Below are positions 52,894 through 61,964 of a stretch of DNA of 64,000 nucleotides, one piece after another. Source of the DNA: Thalassotalea euphylliae (GTDB lineage Bacteria > Pseudomonadota > Gammaproteobacteria > Enterobacterales > Alteromonadaceae); assembly GCF_003390375.1 (NCBI RefSeq), contig NZ_QUOT01000001.1, positions 3,534,001-3,598,000 on the forward strand, in the 5' to 3' direction. Both the position numbers and the translations under genes were made by a program. The notes below the pieces were generated by a model. It searched no databases. It was not told the origin of the DNA and saw nothing but the letters and a program-made list of their open reading frames with translations. Each line of letters starts with the position of its first letter. Position 1 is the stretch's first letter.

Positions 52894-53532
52894 TTAACTC
52901 CCAGGGTACATATCGACAATATCCGTGACAGGGCGAAACAGCGTTAGGAAAACATCGGTATCTCCATCTTGCCATACTTCAATATCAATACCTTTATCTT
53001 CATCTTGATTGTACAAGGTATAAAGTTCAAATTGCTCGCCGCTATCACTACCTTCATATTGGCTTAGATTGCTCACCCGGTTGTCTTTGCGATGAAAATA
53101 GCCCACTTGCGCGAACGCTTGTTGTTGGTACTGACTATCACTCCAATCTAGGCTGAGTGTTGAGTCTTGTTGTCGTTCAAGTTGTGCTTGGCCTGGTTCA
53201 TCAAATACCGTTGAAAACTGGTCCAAATCAAATAAGGTTTCAACGTCGTTGTCGGCAATTTTAAGTGAGAATTTTAGGTAGGTTTTATCATCAGCCTCGA
53301 GCGACAGGTATAGTTCGACATCGCTTTGGCCGGTGAGTACCCACTCTGTTTGCGTGCGATGCTCAAATTCGTAGCAGTTAATGGCGGTCACTTGAAATTG
53401 TTGGTCGCGCAATACGCTTGGTAAGCCAAAGCTGTCTGACATGGCAATCATGTCATTTAATTGTAAGTCTTTAACATGGGTAACGGCACGTTGCTTTTCT
53501 TCGTTGCCAAATAGCTTTTTGATAAAACTCAT
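52894..53532 (-). CDS. yjfK: YjfK-like protein (DUF2491)
   Basis: A 212-residue soluble acidic protein starting MSFIKKLFGNEEKQRAVTHV, similar in N-terminus and length to E. coli YjfK. It has no signal peptide or transmembrane segment. Its family is always found near PspA-type YjfJ and DUF350 proteins; the function is unknown. The ATG at 53532 is chosen because the preceding 15 residues lack similarity. The 149-bp gap before it contains a perfect 7-bp inverted repeat (AACTCAG 53614 / CTGAGTT 53654) that may modulate operon expression. Confidence 0.75.
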   Translation of the reverse strand: MSFIKKLFGNEEKQRAVTHVKDLQLNDMIAMSDSFGLPSVLRDQQFQVTAINCYEFEHRTQTEWVLTGQSDVELYLSLEADDKTYLKFSLKIADNDVETLFDLDQFSTVFDEPGQAQLERQQDSTLSLDWSDSQYQQQAFAQVGYFHRKDNRVSNLSQYEGSDSGEQFELYTLYNQDEDKGIDIEVWQDGDTDVFLTLFRPVTDIVDMYPGS

Positions 53533-53681
53533 GGTAGTTCCAGTTATTTGTTCTTTGCCGGTATTCTTGTTGCACACATTAGGCGCAATTGAAACCTAAT
53601 CTAGAAACAAGAAAACTCAGCCTAACAAGTCGCAGGGGGAACGACAAGACAGACTGAGTTGGTTGGGTAACACTCGCGCAA

Positions 53682-54377
53682 TTAGCTTTTGTTTTGTTTC
53701 GCTTTTATACGATCTAACACTGAGCTTGCGTTGTTATCAGCAGCACCAATACCCGCTGCTTTAAGCTGTGCTTCTAGCGAGCCGTCGCCGGTTTCCGCTT
53801 CAAGCGCTTCAGCCGCTTTCATCTTGTCATCAAACTGTTGTTGCTTAGCTTTAATGCGCTCTAATGAGTCTTTAGCATTTAACAATTTTGAATTGCTTGA
53901 CGAAAAGTTGTCGGTAATGGCTGAAGTTGCTTTTTGTACACTTTCAGTCGTCTTTACCATAGATAATTGACGTTTGTGCTCTTGAATTTGGCGTTCACTC
54001 TTACGTACTAGCTCTTTTAAGCGATTAGCATTGGTTTCGAAGCTTGTTAACGCTTGTTGCTGTGAGCTAAGTTCAGTTTCTAAACTCGCAATTTTTTCAG
54101 CAACCGCTAACGCTAAAGACTCGTCACCTTTCTCAAGTGCTTGTGCTGCGTAGCCTTCATGCTCGGCAACTTCACGGTTTAAGCGCTCAACTTCACGGCT
54201 TGCTGCCATTTGTTGCGCCATCACATTGGTTAAGTCACGCTTAGCTTTGGTCAAATGGTGCTCTGCATCGCGAATTTCTTGTTCAAAGATTCGAGTGCCA
54301 TTGGCATCAACAATTGCTTCACCCACTTCCGTAGCACCACCACGGATCGCTGTCATAATTTTCTTAAAAATACTCAT
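53682..54377 (-). CDS. yjfJ: PspA/IM30-family membrane-stress protein (YjfJ-like)
   Basis: A 231-residue, almost wholly helical coiled-coil protein beginning MSIFKKIMTAIRGGATEVGEAIVD, matching the PspA/Vipp1 (bacterial ESCRT-III) family. PspA proteins polymerise on the inner membrane and maintain its integrity under stress. The N-terminal amphipathic helix is present. GAGGAGC precedes the ATG at good spacing. It lies 28 bp after the DUF2170 gene in the first operon, the same order as E. coli yjfI-yjfJ-yjfK. Confidence 0.9.
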   Translation of the reverse strand: MSIFKKIMTAIRGGATEVGEAIVDANGTRIFEQEIRDAEHHLTKAKRDLTNVMAQQMAASREVERLNREVAEHEGYAAQALEKGDESLALAVAEKIASLETELSSQQQALTSFETNANRLKELVRKSERQIQEHKRQLSMVKTTESVQKATSAITDNFSSSNSKLLNAKDSLERIKAKQQQFDDKMKAAEALEAETGDGSLEAQLKAAGIGAADNNASSVLDRIKAKQNKS

Positions 54378-54405
54378 AAAAATTGCTCCTCAATGATGGT
54401 CGAAT

Positions 54406-54819
54406 TTAAACTAGGTAGTCGCTCATATCGTCGATAATTTCGATAGCGTTGTTACTCAAAACGGCTAGCTCGTGCTCAATGTCCGCAAACGTTGAACCGA
54501 TCGATAAGGCGCCAAAAATAACGTACTTATCGCCAATTTTTGAGAACGAAGACAATGGCATTGGAATGCTCATTTCTAACATAGCGGTGTGCATATCAGC
54601 GATTTTTTCTTGTTTCACTTCGTCGTTACCCCAAAGGTAGGTAATGCAAAGAATTTGATCATCGGTTACCGATACAAAAATAGGTAACTCTTCACGACCT
54701 TCAACAGTAATTTGCAGCACATCAACATCACCTGAAATAGGCTGGCAATCAAAAACCATCCCGGTTTCAGAGTTGTCTGCTAGCGCATTTAAGTGATCAG
54801 CTATCTTATGTATATTCAT
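54406..54819 (-). CDS. yjfI: YjfI-like protein (DUF2170)
   Basis: A 137-residue cytoplasmic protein with alternating beta and alpha segments (DVLQITVEGREELPIFVSVTDDQILCITYLW) and an acidic C-terminus (IEIIDDMSDYLV). It corresponds to E. coli YjfI. The ATG at 54819 is used because AGGA lies 5 bp before it; two upstream ATGs in frame lack that. First gene of the operon; a promoter and two operators lie 58-108 bp upstream. Confidence 0.82.
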   Translation of the reverse strand: MNIHKIADHLNALADNSETGMVFDCQPISGDVDVLQITVEGREELPIFVSVTDDQILCITYLWGNDEVKQEKIADMHTAMLEMSIPMPLSSFSKIGDKYVIFGALSIGSTFADIEHELAVLSNNAIEIIDDMSDYLV

Positions 54820-54876
54820 GTTTATCCTCATGCAAACTAAGTAGCAAAGTGGCGATATCGACACTAATTGCTAAAC

Positions 54877-54927
54877 GACATAATATGTCATTGGTTGTTA
54901 ATGTAGCACTCAGACATAATATGTCAA
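54877..54927 (-). promoter_or_regulatory. Promoter with two identical 13-bp operators before yjfI
   Basis: The palindrome GACATA-A-TATGTC occurs twice, at 54877-54889 and 54913-54925, centres 36 bp apart. On the minus strand the upstream copy overlaps a perfect -35 TTGACA (54922-54927). With a 16-bp spacer this is followed by a -10-like TACATT (54900-54905). The other copy then falls just after the predicted start point. This is a typical repression layout. Confidence 0.75.
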
Positions 54928-55023
54928 GCTGCTACGGTGAAGTTTTTACTTTTTTATCTTTGCTCGTTATATGTAGGCTACCCAAGAATAAAAAATATCT
55001 TTAGATAGCTTTTAAATAACGTA

Positions 55024-56718
55024 TTACTGGACAATGCCTTGTTGATCTTTCCATGCTTCTTGATGCAATTGGTATATCGTATGGCTGCCCAAATAGTTGA
55101 TGCCATATTGTTCTTGCTCATCATAAAACCCTTGCGGAAAATTAAATGAAGAGAGAATCAAAGGCAGCGTAAGCCAGTTATGCTCAATAGGTAAACCTGT
55201 TAGCTGATTCAGTCGCTGTGAAGGTGAAAGCCCAGCTTTTGATGCAATACTCCACCCCCATTCGCCAAAACTAGGCACATTGTCATGGTATTGCTCAACA
55301 TGAAGAAAGTTAGCAGCCTTCAAGGTATTGCCAATAGCGATAAAAGAAGCTTTAGCATGATAAGGGCTGGTTGATTGCACACCAATAATCCCATCGCTAG
55401 AGAGCAACTGGTTAAGTCGCGCATAAAAATTAACGGAATAAAGCTTATTCAAATCAGGGTGGCTTGGATCAGGTAAATCTACCAAAATGGCATCAAAGTG
55501 CTGGCGATTAGCGATAAGCTGATCAATTGCAATAAATGCATCAGCAGGCATCAGTGTCACTCTATCATCAGTTAGGCTGCTCTGATGAAGTTGAGTAAGC
55601 TTGTTGGCAAGCGGTGCTGGCAGGTGTTCGCTCGGCTTAGCAAAAATATCGAGTAACTGCTCATCTAAGTCAATTAACGTGACTTCTTTTGCGCCCCACT
55701 TGAGCACATCGCGCAAGGCTAGCCCATCACCGCCACCAATGATTAATACCTTATCAGTACGCGCTGAACTTGCCATGACAGGGTAAACCAAGTAGCCGTG
55801 ATAAATGTCTTCATCGATAGAGGAAAATTGCAGACGACCGTTAAGGTAAAAGCTGATTACCGACTCATTCTCCAAACCCATATTACGTTCGGTAAAGGTT
55901 AACTGTTGGTAACGGGTTTTATCGGTATAAACGACCTTATCGAGATAAAGTAAATTATTCATTTGATTAAGCCAGCCGTTACCAAACTGGTAGACAACCA
56001 TAATGATGATCGCCAGTAAAACATGCAAACTTACCAAAACTTTTCGCCATTTTAACTGGTGCCAAAAGCGCGTAATAAACACGGTTCCAGCCAAGAGGTT
56101 TAATGCTGCGGTCAGCGCGCCAGCCTTGCTAATATCAATCGCAAGTAAAAAAATAACCCAAATCGCCGCGCCTATGCCTGCGCCAATATAATCTGCGCCG
56201 TATATTGTGCCTAAGTTATGTTGTAGGTGCTTTTGGTGAACATGCTCGCGAATTTTGGCGATCAGCGGAATTTCCATGCCAATAAAAAACCCTAAAAGCA
56301 CACCAAAAATGTAAGGAAGCTTGAGCGCGAGCCAGCTTAGTGTTTGAAACAATCCACCACGTGGCATGGCATCTGGTGGTAACAAGAAAGTATCAGCAAT
56401 TAATTGAGGAAGTAATTGCGTGGCGGCAATAGCACCGCCAATTAATAAAATGGCGCTGCAGCCGAGTAGGGCGATAATGGCTTCAAGCCAGACAAAGCCA
56501 TTAAACGGGCAAGATATTTTACGCGCCGCGAAAGCACCTAACCCCATTGAAACTATCATCAAACCGATCATGGTGTAGATAGTACTTTCCATTACACCAA
56601 GTACACGGCCAGCATAATGAGAGAGCAGGTATTCGTAGATAAGCCCACAGCCAGCAAGTACGGCCATGGTTAAGATAAGGATTGTGTCGTCAAGTAATAG
56701 ACGACGAGTATTGTTCAT
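55024..56718 (-). CDS. Membrane-anchored polyamine aminopropyltransferase (spermidine synthase)
   Basis: A 564-residue protein with about seven N-terminal transmembrane helices (1-240) fused to a SpeE-type domain. The SAM/dcSAM site is IIGGGDGLALRDVLKW and the catalytic Asp region is DAILVDLPDPSHPDLNKLYS. It is expected to transfer aminopropyl groups from decarboxylated SAM to a diamine, at the membrane. Neither SAM decarboxylase nor a glutathionylspermidine-synthetase-like gene is nearby. Last gene of the second stress operon (lipoprotein, DUF350, this gene). Confidence 0.88.
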   Translation of the reverse strand: MNNTRRLLLDDTILILTMAVLAGCGLIYEYLLSHYAGRVLGVMESTIYTMIGLMIVSMGLGAFAARKISCPFNGFVWLEAIIALLGCSAILLIGGAIAATQLLPQLIADTFLLPPDAMPRGGLFQTLSWLALKLPYIFGVLLGFFIGMEIPLIAKIREHVHQKHLQHNLGTIYGADYIGAGIGAAIWVIFLLAIDISKAGALTAALNLLAGTVFITRFWHQLKWRKVLVSLHVLLAIIIMVVYQFGNGWLNQMNNLLYLDKVVYTDKTRYQQLTFTERNMGLENESVISFYLNGRLQFSSIDEDIYHGYLVYPVMASSARTDKVLIIGGGDGLALRDVLKWGAKEVTLIDLDEQLLDIFAKPSEHLPAPLANKLTQLHQSSLTDDRVTLMPADAFIAIDQLIANRQHFDAILVDLPDPSHPDLNKLYSVNFYARLNQLLSSDGIIGVQSTSPYHAKASFIAIGNTLKAANFLHVEQYHDNVPSFGEWGWSIASKAGLSPSQRLNQLTGLPIEHNWLTLPLILSSFNFPQGFYDEQEQYGINYLGSHTIYQLHQEAWKDQQGIVQ

Positions 56719-56737
56719 TTGATAAACCGTGAGTTGT

Positions 56738-56797
56738 TGACGGTATGATTGCCCAATTTGGCATCGTTAGCTTTGGCAATGTTCAATCATACCGTCA
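56738..56797. repeat. Perfect 14-bp inverted repeat between DUF350 and spermidine synthase genes
   Basis: TGACGGTATGATTG (56738-56751) and CAATCATACCGTCA (56784-56797) are exact reverse complements. The arms can extend inward with ATTGCC/GGCAAT. It forms a long hairpin within the putative operon and could be an mRNA-processing or stability element, a partial terminator or a small palindromic insertion. Confidence 0.75.
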
Positions 56798-56830
56798 TCA
56801 CAAGTATTAATGGCTACTTGTGAAACAGTG

Positions 56831-57736
56831 TTAGGCCATTAGGCCAGTTAAAATCATCGCAATTGAAATACTAATCGCCATTTCAATTGCTGCAACACCA
56901 ATGTTGTGCTGCTGATCAACTTCTTCAACAAGGTTAATACCCCATAAAATTAGTTTTTTGGCGATAAAGGTGAGTAGGGTAACCAATAACGTCATTAAGA
57001 TACCAAACACTAACCAGCCAGCTAAATTGACGACCAGCGTTTCAGGGCTATAGCTAAAGAAGTAACTCGCGGCGGTCACCGCAAGTGCAGTACTAATTAC
57101 TTGACCTGCGTAGCGAATTGCAAGCGCTACCTGACCGTTGGCAAAGGCTTGTTGCATTGAGTCGCCTTGATTGTTTTTAGCGTATTGACGTTCCTTAATA
57201 CGCGTCGCGATAATCAGCACAGCCTGTGAAACAACAAAGCCACTGAAGATGGCGATAAAGGTGTTTACATCTAAGCCATAAACCCAAATCAAAACCGCTT
57301 TAATGATAATCGCAGTTGCGATAGCGCCAGCAGCGTCAACAATACCAACAGTGATGTTGGCAGCCTTTATTTGCTCTGTTTTGTCAATTTGATTAAGCGC
57401 AAATTTGTCGTGAATAAGTCGGCCAACTTTGATTAATACTAAGCCGAAAATACCATAAGAAGTCATCCCAATAACTTCCATCGTTAAGCTTTCGGCAGCC
57501 TCGCCAGTAATCGCGCCAGTTAACACAATCCCTAGAGCGGCAATCGAGCCTGCGACACTAATACCAAATGCAAAGTTGTCTTGCTTAGCCAATTCGTCTG
57601 TGGTGTTAACTTTAGCCGTTACGCCAGAAACAAAGCGCATCGCGCTTAACAAGACAATGGCAATGGCAATATCAACGGCGAGGAATGTCATTAAATTCGA
57701 ATTCAACGCAGTAATTTCTAATAAGGTGTTTAACAT
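56831..57736 (-). CDS. DUF350 membrane protein (YjfL-like, duplicated)
   Basis: A 301-residue polytopic inner-membrane protein with about eight hydrophobic helices in two similar halves (about 15-130 and 150-300). It is consistent with two fused DUF350 units; E. coli YjfL has one. It has VAGSIAALGIVLTGAITG in the first half and AIEMAISISIAMILTGLMA at the C-terminus. Function is unknown, but the family co-occurs with PspA-like and polyamine-enzyme genes. AGGAGAATAAAA precedes the ATG, and the gene starts 17 bp after the lipoprotein gene. Confidence 0.85.
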   Translation of the reverse strand: MLNTLLEITALNSNLMTFLAVDIAIAIVLLSAMRFVSGVTAKVNTTDELAKQDNFAFGISVAGSIAALGIVLTGAITGEAAESLTMEVIGMTSYGIFGLVLIKVGRLIHDKFALNQIDKTEQIKAANITVGIVDAAGAIATAIIIKAVLIWVYGLDVNTFIAIFSGFVVSQAVLIIATRIKERQYAKNNQGDSMQQAFANGQVALAIRYAGQVISTALAVTAASYFFSYSPETLVVNLAGWLVFGILMTLLVTLLTFIAKKLILWGINLVEEVDQQHNIGVAAIEMAISISIAMILTGLMA

Positions 57737-57753
57737 TTTTATTCTCCTAATTC

Positions 57754-58767
57754 TTATTTACCGCGACGAAATCCGCGTGATGTACTACTGCTGCTGTTTC
57801 TGAAACTGGCATTACTTTTACTATATTTGCTTTTTGACGTGGCGCTTGATGACTTAGCAAATTTACTTTTATTAGTGTTGTTTGATGAAAATCGAGATGC
57901 ACTGGCTTGTGCTGTTTTACTCTGGCTCGAAACACCTGATGCACCGCTGCGATTTTTACCGTAAGCGCTAGTGAATCGTTGACCACGACTTTCAAATGAC
58001 TTGCGAGTACGAGTCTCTAATTGCGTTTGCTTACTCAACTGAGTTGGAGAGCTATATCGGGTGCGACCATAATCGTGGTAGTAGCTGTAATTTCGCGATT
58101 TACCCCAACGGCTGTAATACACTTTACCGCGACGCTTGCGATCGATATCTAACACATCGTCAAGCAGGCGATAAACACCATACCAAGCCCAGAATGACAT
58201 GCCATTGCTATCGGTTTGCCATTGTCCGTATGCTGGGTTGCCGATAAGTTGTTCGCCAACGCCGAAGTCTTGTGCATTATTCGCAGCCATACTTTGCGCT
58301 TTTGACATCGAGTTAACGCGAGGTAGCTCACCGTCAGACATATCGGCTAAGACATTAAGCGGGTCACTGAGCGCATCAGAATACAGGATAGGATCGGCCG
58401 CCTGATAGATGTTCAAAAGCTCTTCAAATCGCGCTTGCTTGTTAGCAAACATTTGCGGCTGTGTTTTTACTAAATCAACGCGTTCAAGCAGTGCTTGGTA
58501 TAACGGGCCACTGGAAGTGGCGTCTTTGCGAAATTCATCAACAATACTAAGTAACTGTGGCGATTTTTTTGCCACGGTATCAGCGTATTGGGTGATAAAT
58601 TTAGCATTGCGTATTTGGCCGCTATCAAGCATGTCGCCAAGTTGTTGAACACGTTGTTCAGTTAAGGGGATTTGTGCATCAATTTGCTCTTGTACTGGAT
58701 CGCCACAGGCGCTCAGCAGCAAAACGAATGCTAAGACTAAGGTTTTGGTGATTTGCATTTGTGCCAT
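57754..58767 (-). CDS. Lipoprotein with Ser/Arg/Lys-rich tail, first gene of the second stress operon
   Basis: A 337-residue protein of unknown family. A lipoprotein signal (LLLSAC) is followed by a helical domain (about 25-190) and an aromatic-rich segment (SFWAWYGVYRLLDDVLD). A tail of about 100 residues is made mostly of Ser, Lys, Arg, Asn and Thr (SKSKYSKSNASFRN) and ends SRGFRRGK. The positively charged tail could contact peptidoglycan, LPS or polyanions. The ATG at 58767 has AAGGA 4 bp before it; further in-frame ATGs upstream are less likely. YjfM (DUF1190) occupies a similar place in E. coli and is also a lipoprotein, but I cannot show that they are homologous. Confidence 0.75.
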   Translation of the reverse strand: MAQMQITKTLVLAFVLLLSACGDPVQEQIDAQIPLTEQRVQQLGDMLDSGQIRNAKFITQYADTVAKKSPQLLSIVDEFRKDATSSGPLYQALLERVDLVKTQPQMFANKQARFEELLNIYQAADPILYSDALSDPLNVLADMSDGELPRVNSMSKAQSMAANNAQDFGVGEQLIGNPAYGQWQTDSNGMSFWAWYGVYRLLDDVLDIDRKRRGKVYYSRWGKSRNYSYYHDYGRTRYSSPTQLSKQTQLETRTRKSFESRGQRFTSAYGKNRSGASGVSSQSKTAQASASRFSSNNTNKSKFAKSSSATSKSKYSKSNASFRNSSSSTSRGFRRGK

Positions 58768-58813
58768 CTCATCCTTAAAAATGCTATGGTTATCATTCAT
58801 TAATAACATCTAT

Positions 58814-58844
58814 GACATAATATGTCTATTGAAACCCTGCTCAA
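58814..58844 (-). promoter_or_regulatory. Promoter with the shared 13-bp operator before the lipoprotein gene
   Basis: GACATAATATGTC (58814-58826) is identical to the two copies before yjfI. On the minus strand it contains the -10-like TATTAT (58817-58822), 16 bp from a -35-like TTGAGC (58839-58844). Further half-sites TATGTC (58854) and GACATA (58868) lie upstream in the opposite arrangement. The remaining sequence to 59075 holds the glnE promoter region and nothing else recognisable. Confidence 0.72.
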
Positions 58845-59075
58845 GGTCAATCTTATGTCTTGTTGTAGACATAGCGATATCCTTTGACTCAATAGCCGAT
58901 TGTAATAGTTTTATGACCTAGAATAAGTCCAGTCCATACTTGTTATGCTAAATCTTATCCGTTGTTTATTGAAACATTATTTTTATGCCAATATCTTTCA
59001 AAAAGTTTCTAACGATTAATACTTGAGCGCTCGATAACCAACCACACTACTTCGGGCGATGTTGAAAGGAAATGT

Positions 59076-61964
59076 ATGCCAAACCTGCCGATCATAAATA
59101 CACATTTTGATGAATTAGTCGCACTTGCTAAGCAGCGGAATCAGCAATTAGTTGATGACTATCAAAACTACATTGAACCGCTTGATAGCAGTGCGGTGGA
59201 AAACTTAATGGCAGCGGTCACGCTGAGCGATTTTGTTTTTCGTGCATTTGAGCAACAGCCTGAGGCTATTGCTCAGTTGTTTGCCGAGCGAGATTTCACT
59301 GACAGTCACGTGCCAGATTATGAGGAACAACTCGCCAATTTGCTCCAAGGCTGTGACAGCGAAGCCTGCTTGCATCGAGTGCTGCGTCAGTTTCGCCAAC
59401 AGGCAATGGTCGATATTGCCGTGTCTGATATGGTTGGGCATGCTTATCTTGATGTTTCTCTTGCTCGCCTAACCAAACTAGCCGATGCGCTGATTTTATC
59501 AGCACTTAACTGGCTTACTCTTTTTTGCCAAGAGCGCTGGGGCGTGCCCTATGGCGTTGATGGTCAACAGCAAACCTTGCTTGTCTACGGAATGGGGAAA
59601 TTAGGTGGCGGTGAACTCAACTTTTCTTCCGATATAGACCTTATTTTTACTTATCCTCAAACTGGCAAAACGCATGGCGCTCGAAAATCGCTAGACAACC
59701 AAACGTTTTTTACACGACTAGGGCAAAAACTCATTGCTGTTCTAGATCAGCAAACAGCCGATGGCTTTGTGTATCGCGTGGATATGCGACTGCGCCCGTT
59801 TGGTGATAGTGGGCCACTGGTACTAAGTTTTTCTGCACTGGAAGATTACTATCAAGATCAAGGTCGAGATTGGGAGCGTTACGCCATGCTCAAAGCTCGG
59901 CCAATAGGCCAAGGTGAACATCACCAAGAGCTGTCGCAATTATTACGCCCGTTTGTTTATCGCCGCTATATCGATTTTAGTGTCATCGAAAGCTTACGCA
60001 AAATGAAACTGATGATCAGCCGTGAAGTTAGGCGCAAGCAATTAACCAACAATATTAAACTGGGAGCCGGTGGAATTCGCGAAGTTGAGTTTATTGTTCA
60101 GGTTTTTCAGTTAATCCGCGGTGGCCGTGTCAAAGAACTTCAGCAGCGCAACCTTTTGACTGTATTGCCACTGTTAGTTGAACATCAAATAGTGCCGCCG
60201 GAAAGTGCCCGCGTACTGACCAATGCGTACCGGTTCTTACGCCGTGTTGAGAATGTGATTCAAGCGTTAGACGACCAGCAAACGCAAACACTACCGGATA
60301 GTGAGCTTGATCAAGCGCGATTATTACACGTGCTTGGCATTGATACTTGGCAGGAGTTTTTGACTAGGCTCAATGCGCATTTAGGCTTTGTGCACGATGA
60401 GTTTAATCAGCTGATTGGAGAAGAAGCTCCCAACCATGAAGATATACAAGCCCAGTGGCAAACACTTTGGCACGATAGCTGGCATGATACTGACGACTTC
60501 ACCTGGCAAAAAGCGATTGCTTCAAATTGGCAAAAAGACGGTATTTGGCAAACGCTATACGAATTTAAGCAAGAGTTAGACAAGCAGCCTATTGGTCAGC
60601 GAGGTCGAGTGGTCTTAGACAAACTCATGCCACGCGTCTTGTTTCACATACATAGTAATAGTGCTTTTGAGAATGCATACGAGAATACTTACGAGGTAGT
60701 GCTGCCTAGGGTATTACAAATTATTCAAAAAGTAGCGAGTCGAACGGTTTATCTTGAACTGCTTTATGAAAACGACGGCGCACTTATTCACTTAATTCGT
60801 TTGTGCCAGCAAAGTCACTGGATTAGTGATTACATTGCGAAATTTCCAATACTGTTAGATGAGCTTATTGACCCTAAGCTACTGCATAACCCGCCAGCGT
60901 TGGCTGACTATGTCAATGAATTACAACAAGCCATGTTGCGCATTCCTGAAGATGATGTTGAAAGCCAAATGAATGGCTTACGGCAATTTAAACAAGCGCA
61001 ACAACTGCGTATTGCTGCTGCGGATATCAGCGGTGTATTACCACTAATGAAAGTAAGCGATCACTTAACAGCCTTGGCAGAAGCCATTATTGGCGAGGTA
61101 ATTCAACAGGCTTGGCATCAATTAACAGCGCGTTTTGGCCAACCCAAATCTACCTTAGGTACTAACCACAAAGGATTTGCCGTACTTGGCTACGGCAAAA
61201 TGGGCGGCATTGAGCTGGGTTATGGCTCAGATCTAGATTTGGTTTTTGTTCATGATTGCTCACTTAACGATACCACTAATGGTGAACGAGAAATTGCTGC
61301 TAGCCAGTTTTACGTGAAGTTGGCGCAAAAAGTGATGCATATTTTCAATACTCGGATGAGTAGTGGCATTTTGTATGAACTTGATATGCGCTTAAGGCCG
61401 TCTGGTAATTCCGGCGTATTAGTGATTCACATCGACTCGTTTGCTGACTACCAGCTAACTGAAGCTTGGACATGGGAGCATCAAGCTTTGGTCAGAGCCC
61501 GCATGGTTTATGGTCATGACGATATTAGAAATAATTTTTCCGCTATTCGAAAACGGGCATTAACTAATCCTAGAGAAAACGGTGAATTGAAAAAGCAAGT
61601 TGTCGAGATGCGCGAGAAAATGCGTAACCACATTGATACATCGTCAGGGCAATGTATCGATATCAAGCACGGTCACGGTGGCTTGGTAGATATTGAATTT
61701 TTAACGCAATATTTAGTCTTGAGATTTAGTGGGAAATATCCACAACTAACTGAATTTTCAGACAATATTCGAATTATTGAAGGGCTAGCGAAAGTGGGGG
61801 TAGTATCTGACGAGTCGGCTCAGTGCTTAGTTGACAGCTATTGCCAACTTCGCAATGCCAGCCATCGGGCAGTATTGCAAGACGGTAAAGCACAGCTATC
61901 ACAAACAATGTTTAATCAGATGGCAGGTTCAGTTGCACAGATTTGGCAAAGTTTTATGGAATAA
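59076..61964 (+). CDS. glnE: Bifunctional glutamine synthetase adenylyltransferase/deadenylase
   Basis: A 962-residue GlnE that adenylylates or deadenylylates glutamine synthetase in response to PII and glutamine. Both nucleotidyltransferase domains are intact: GMGKLGGGELNFSSDIDLIF (about 172-191) for deadenylylation and GYGKMGGIELGYGSDLDLVF (about 705-725) for adenylylation. An HD-like helical linker lies between. AAAGGAAATGT precedes the ATG. It belongs to the backbone ygiF-glnE-hldE shared with E. coli. Confidence 0.96.
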   Translation: MPNLPIINTHFDELVALAKQRNQQLVDDYQNYIEPLDSSAVENLMAAVTLSDFVFRAFEQQPEAIAQLFAERDFTDSHVPDYEEQLANLLQGCDSEACLHRVLRQFRQQAMVDIAVSDMVGHAYLDVSLARLTKLADALILSALNWLTLFCQERWGVPYGVDGQQQTLLVYGMGKLGGGELNFSSDIDLIFTYPQTGKTHGARKSLDNQTFFTRLGQKLIAVLDQQTADGFVYRVDMRLRPFGDSGPLVLSFSALEDYYQDQGRDWERYAMLKARPIGQGEHHQELSQLLRPFVYRRYIDFSVIESLRKMKLMISREVRRKQLTNNIKLGAGGIREVEFIVQVFQLIRGGRVKELQQRNLLTVLPLLVEHQIVPPESARVLTNAYRFLRRVENVIQALDDQQTQTLPDSELDQARLLHVLGIDTWQEFLTRLNAHLGFVHDEFNQLIGEEAPNHEDIQAQWQTLWHDSWHDTDDFTWQKAIASNWQKDGIWQTLYEFKQELDKQPIGQRGRVVLDKLMPRVLFHIHSNSAFENAYENTYEVVLPRVLQIIQKVASRTVYLELLYENDGALIHLIRLCQQSHWISDYIAKFPILLDELIDPKLLHNPPALADYVNELQQAMLRIPEDDVESQMNGLRQFKQAQQLRIAAADISGVLPLMKVSDHLTALAEAIIGEVIQQAWHQLTARFGQPKSTLGTNHKGFAVLGYGKMGGIELGYGSDLDLVFVHDCSLNDTTNGEREIAASQFYVKLAQKVMHIFNTRMSSGILYELDMRLRPSGNSGVLVIHIDSFADYQLTEAWTWEHQALVRARMVYGHDDIRNNFSAIRKRALTNPRENGELKKQVVEMREKMRNHIDTSSGQCIDIKHGHGGLVDIEFLTQYLVLRFSGKYPQLTEFSDNIRIIEGLAKVGVVSDESAQCLVDSYCQLRNASHRAVLQDGKAQLSQTMFNQMAGSVAQIWQSFME

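Noticed and set aside
52892..52975. N-terminal extension of the RHH-like protein
   Set aside because: It overlaps yjfK and has no family support; the ATG at 52891 is directly after the yjfK stop.
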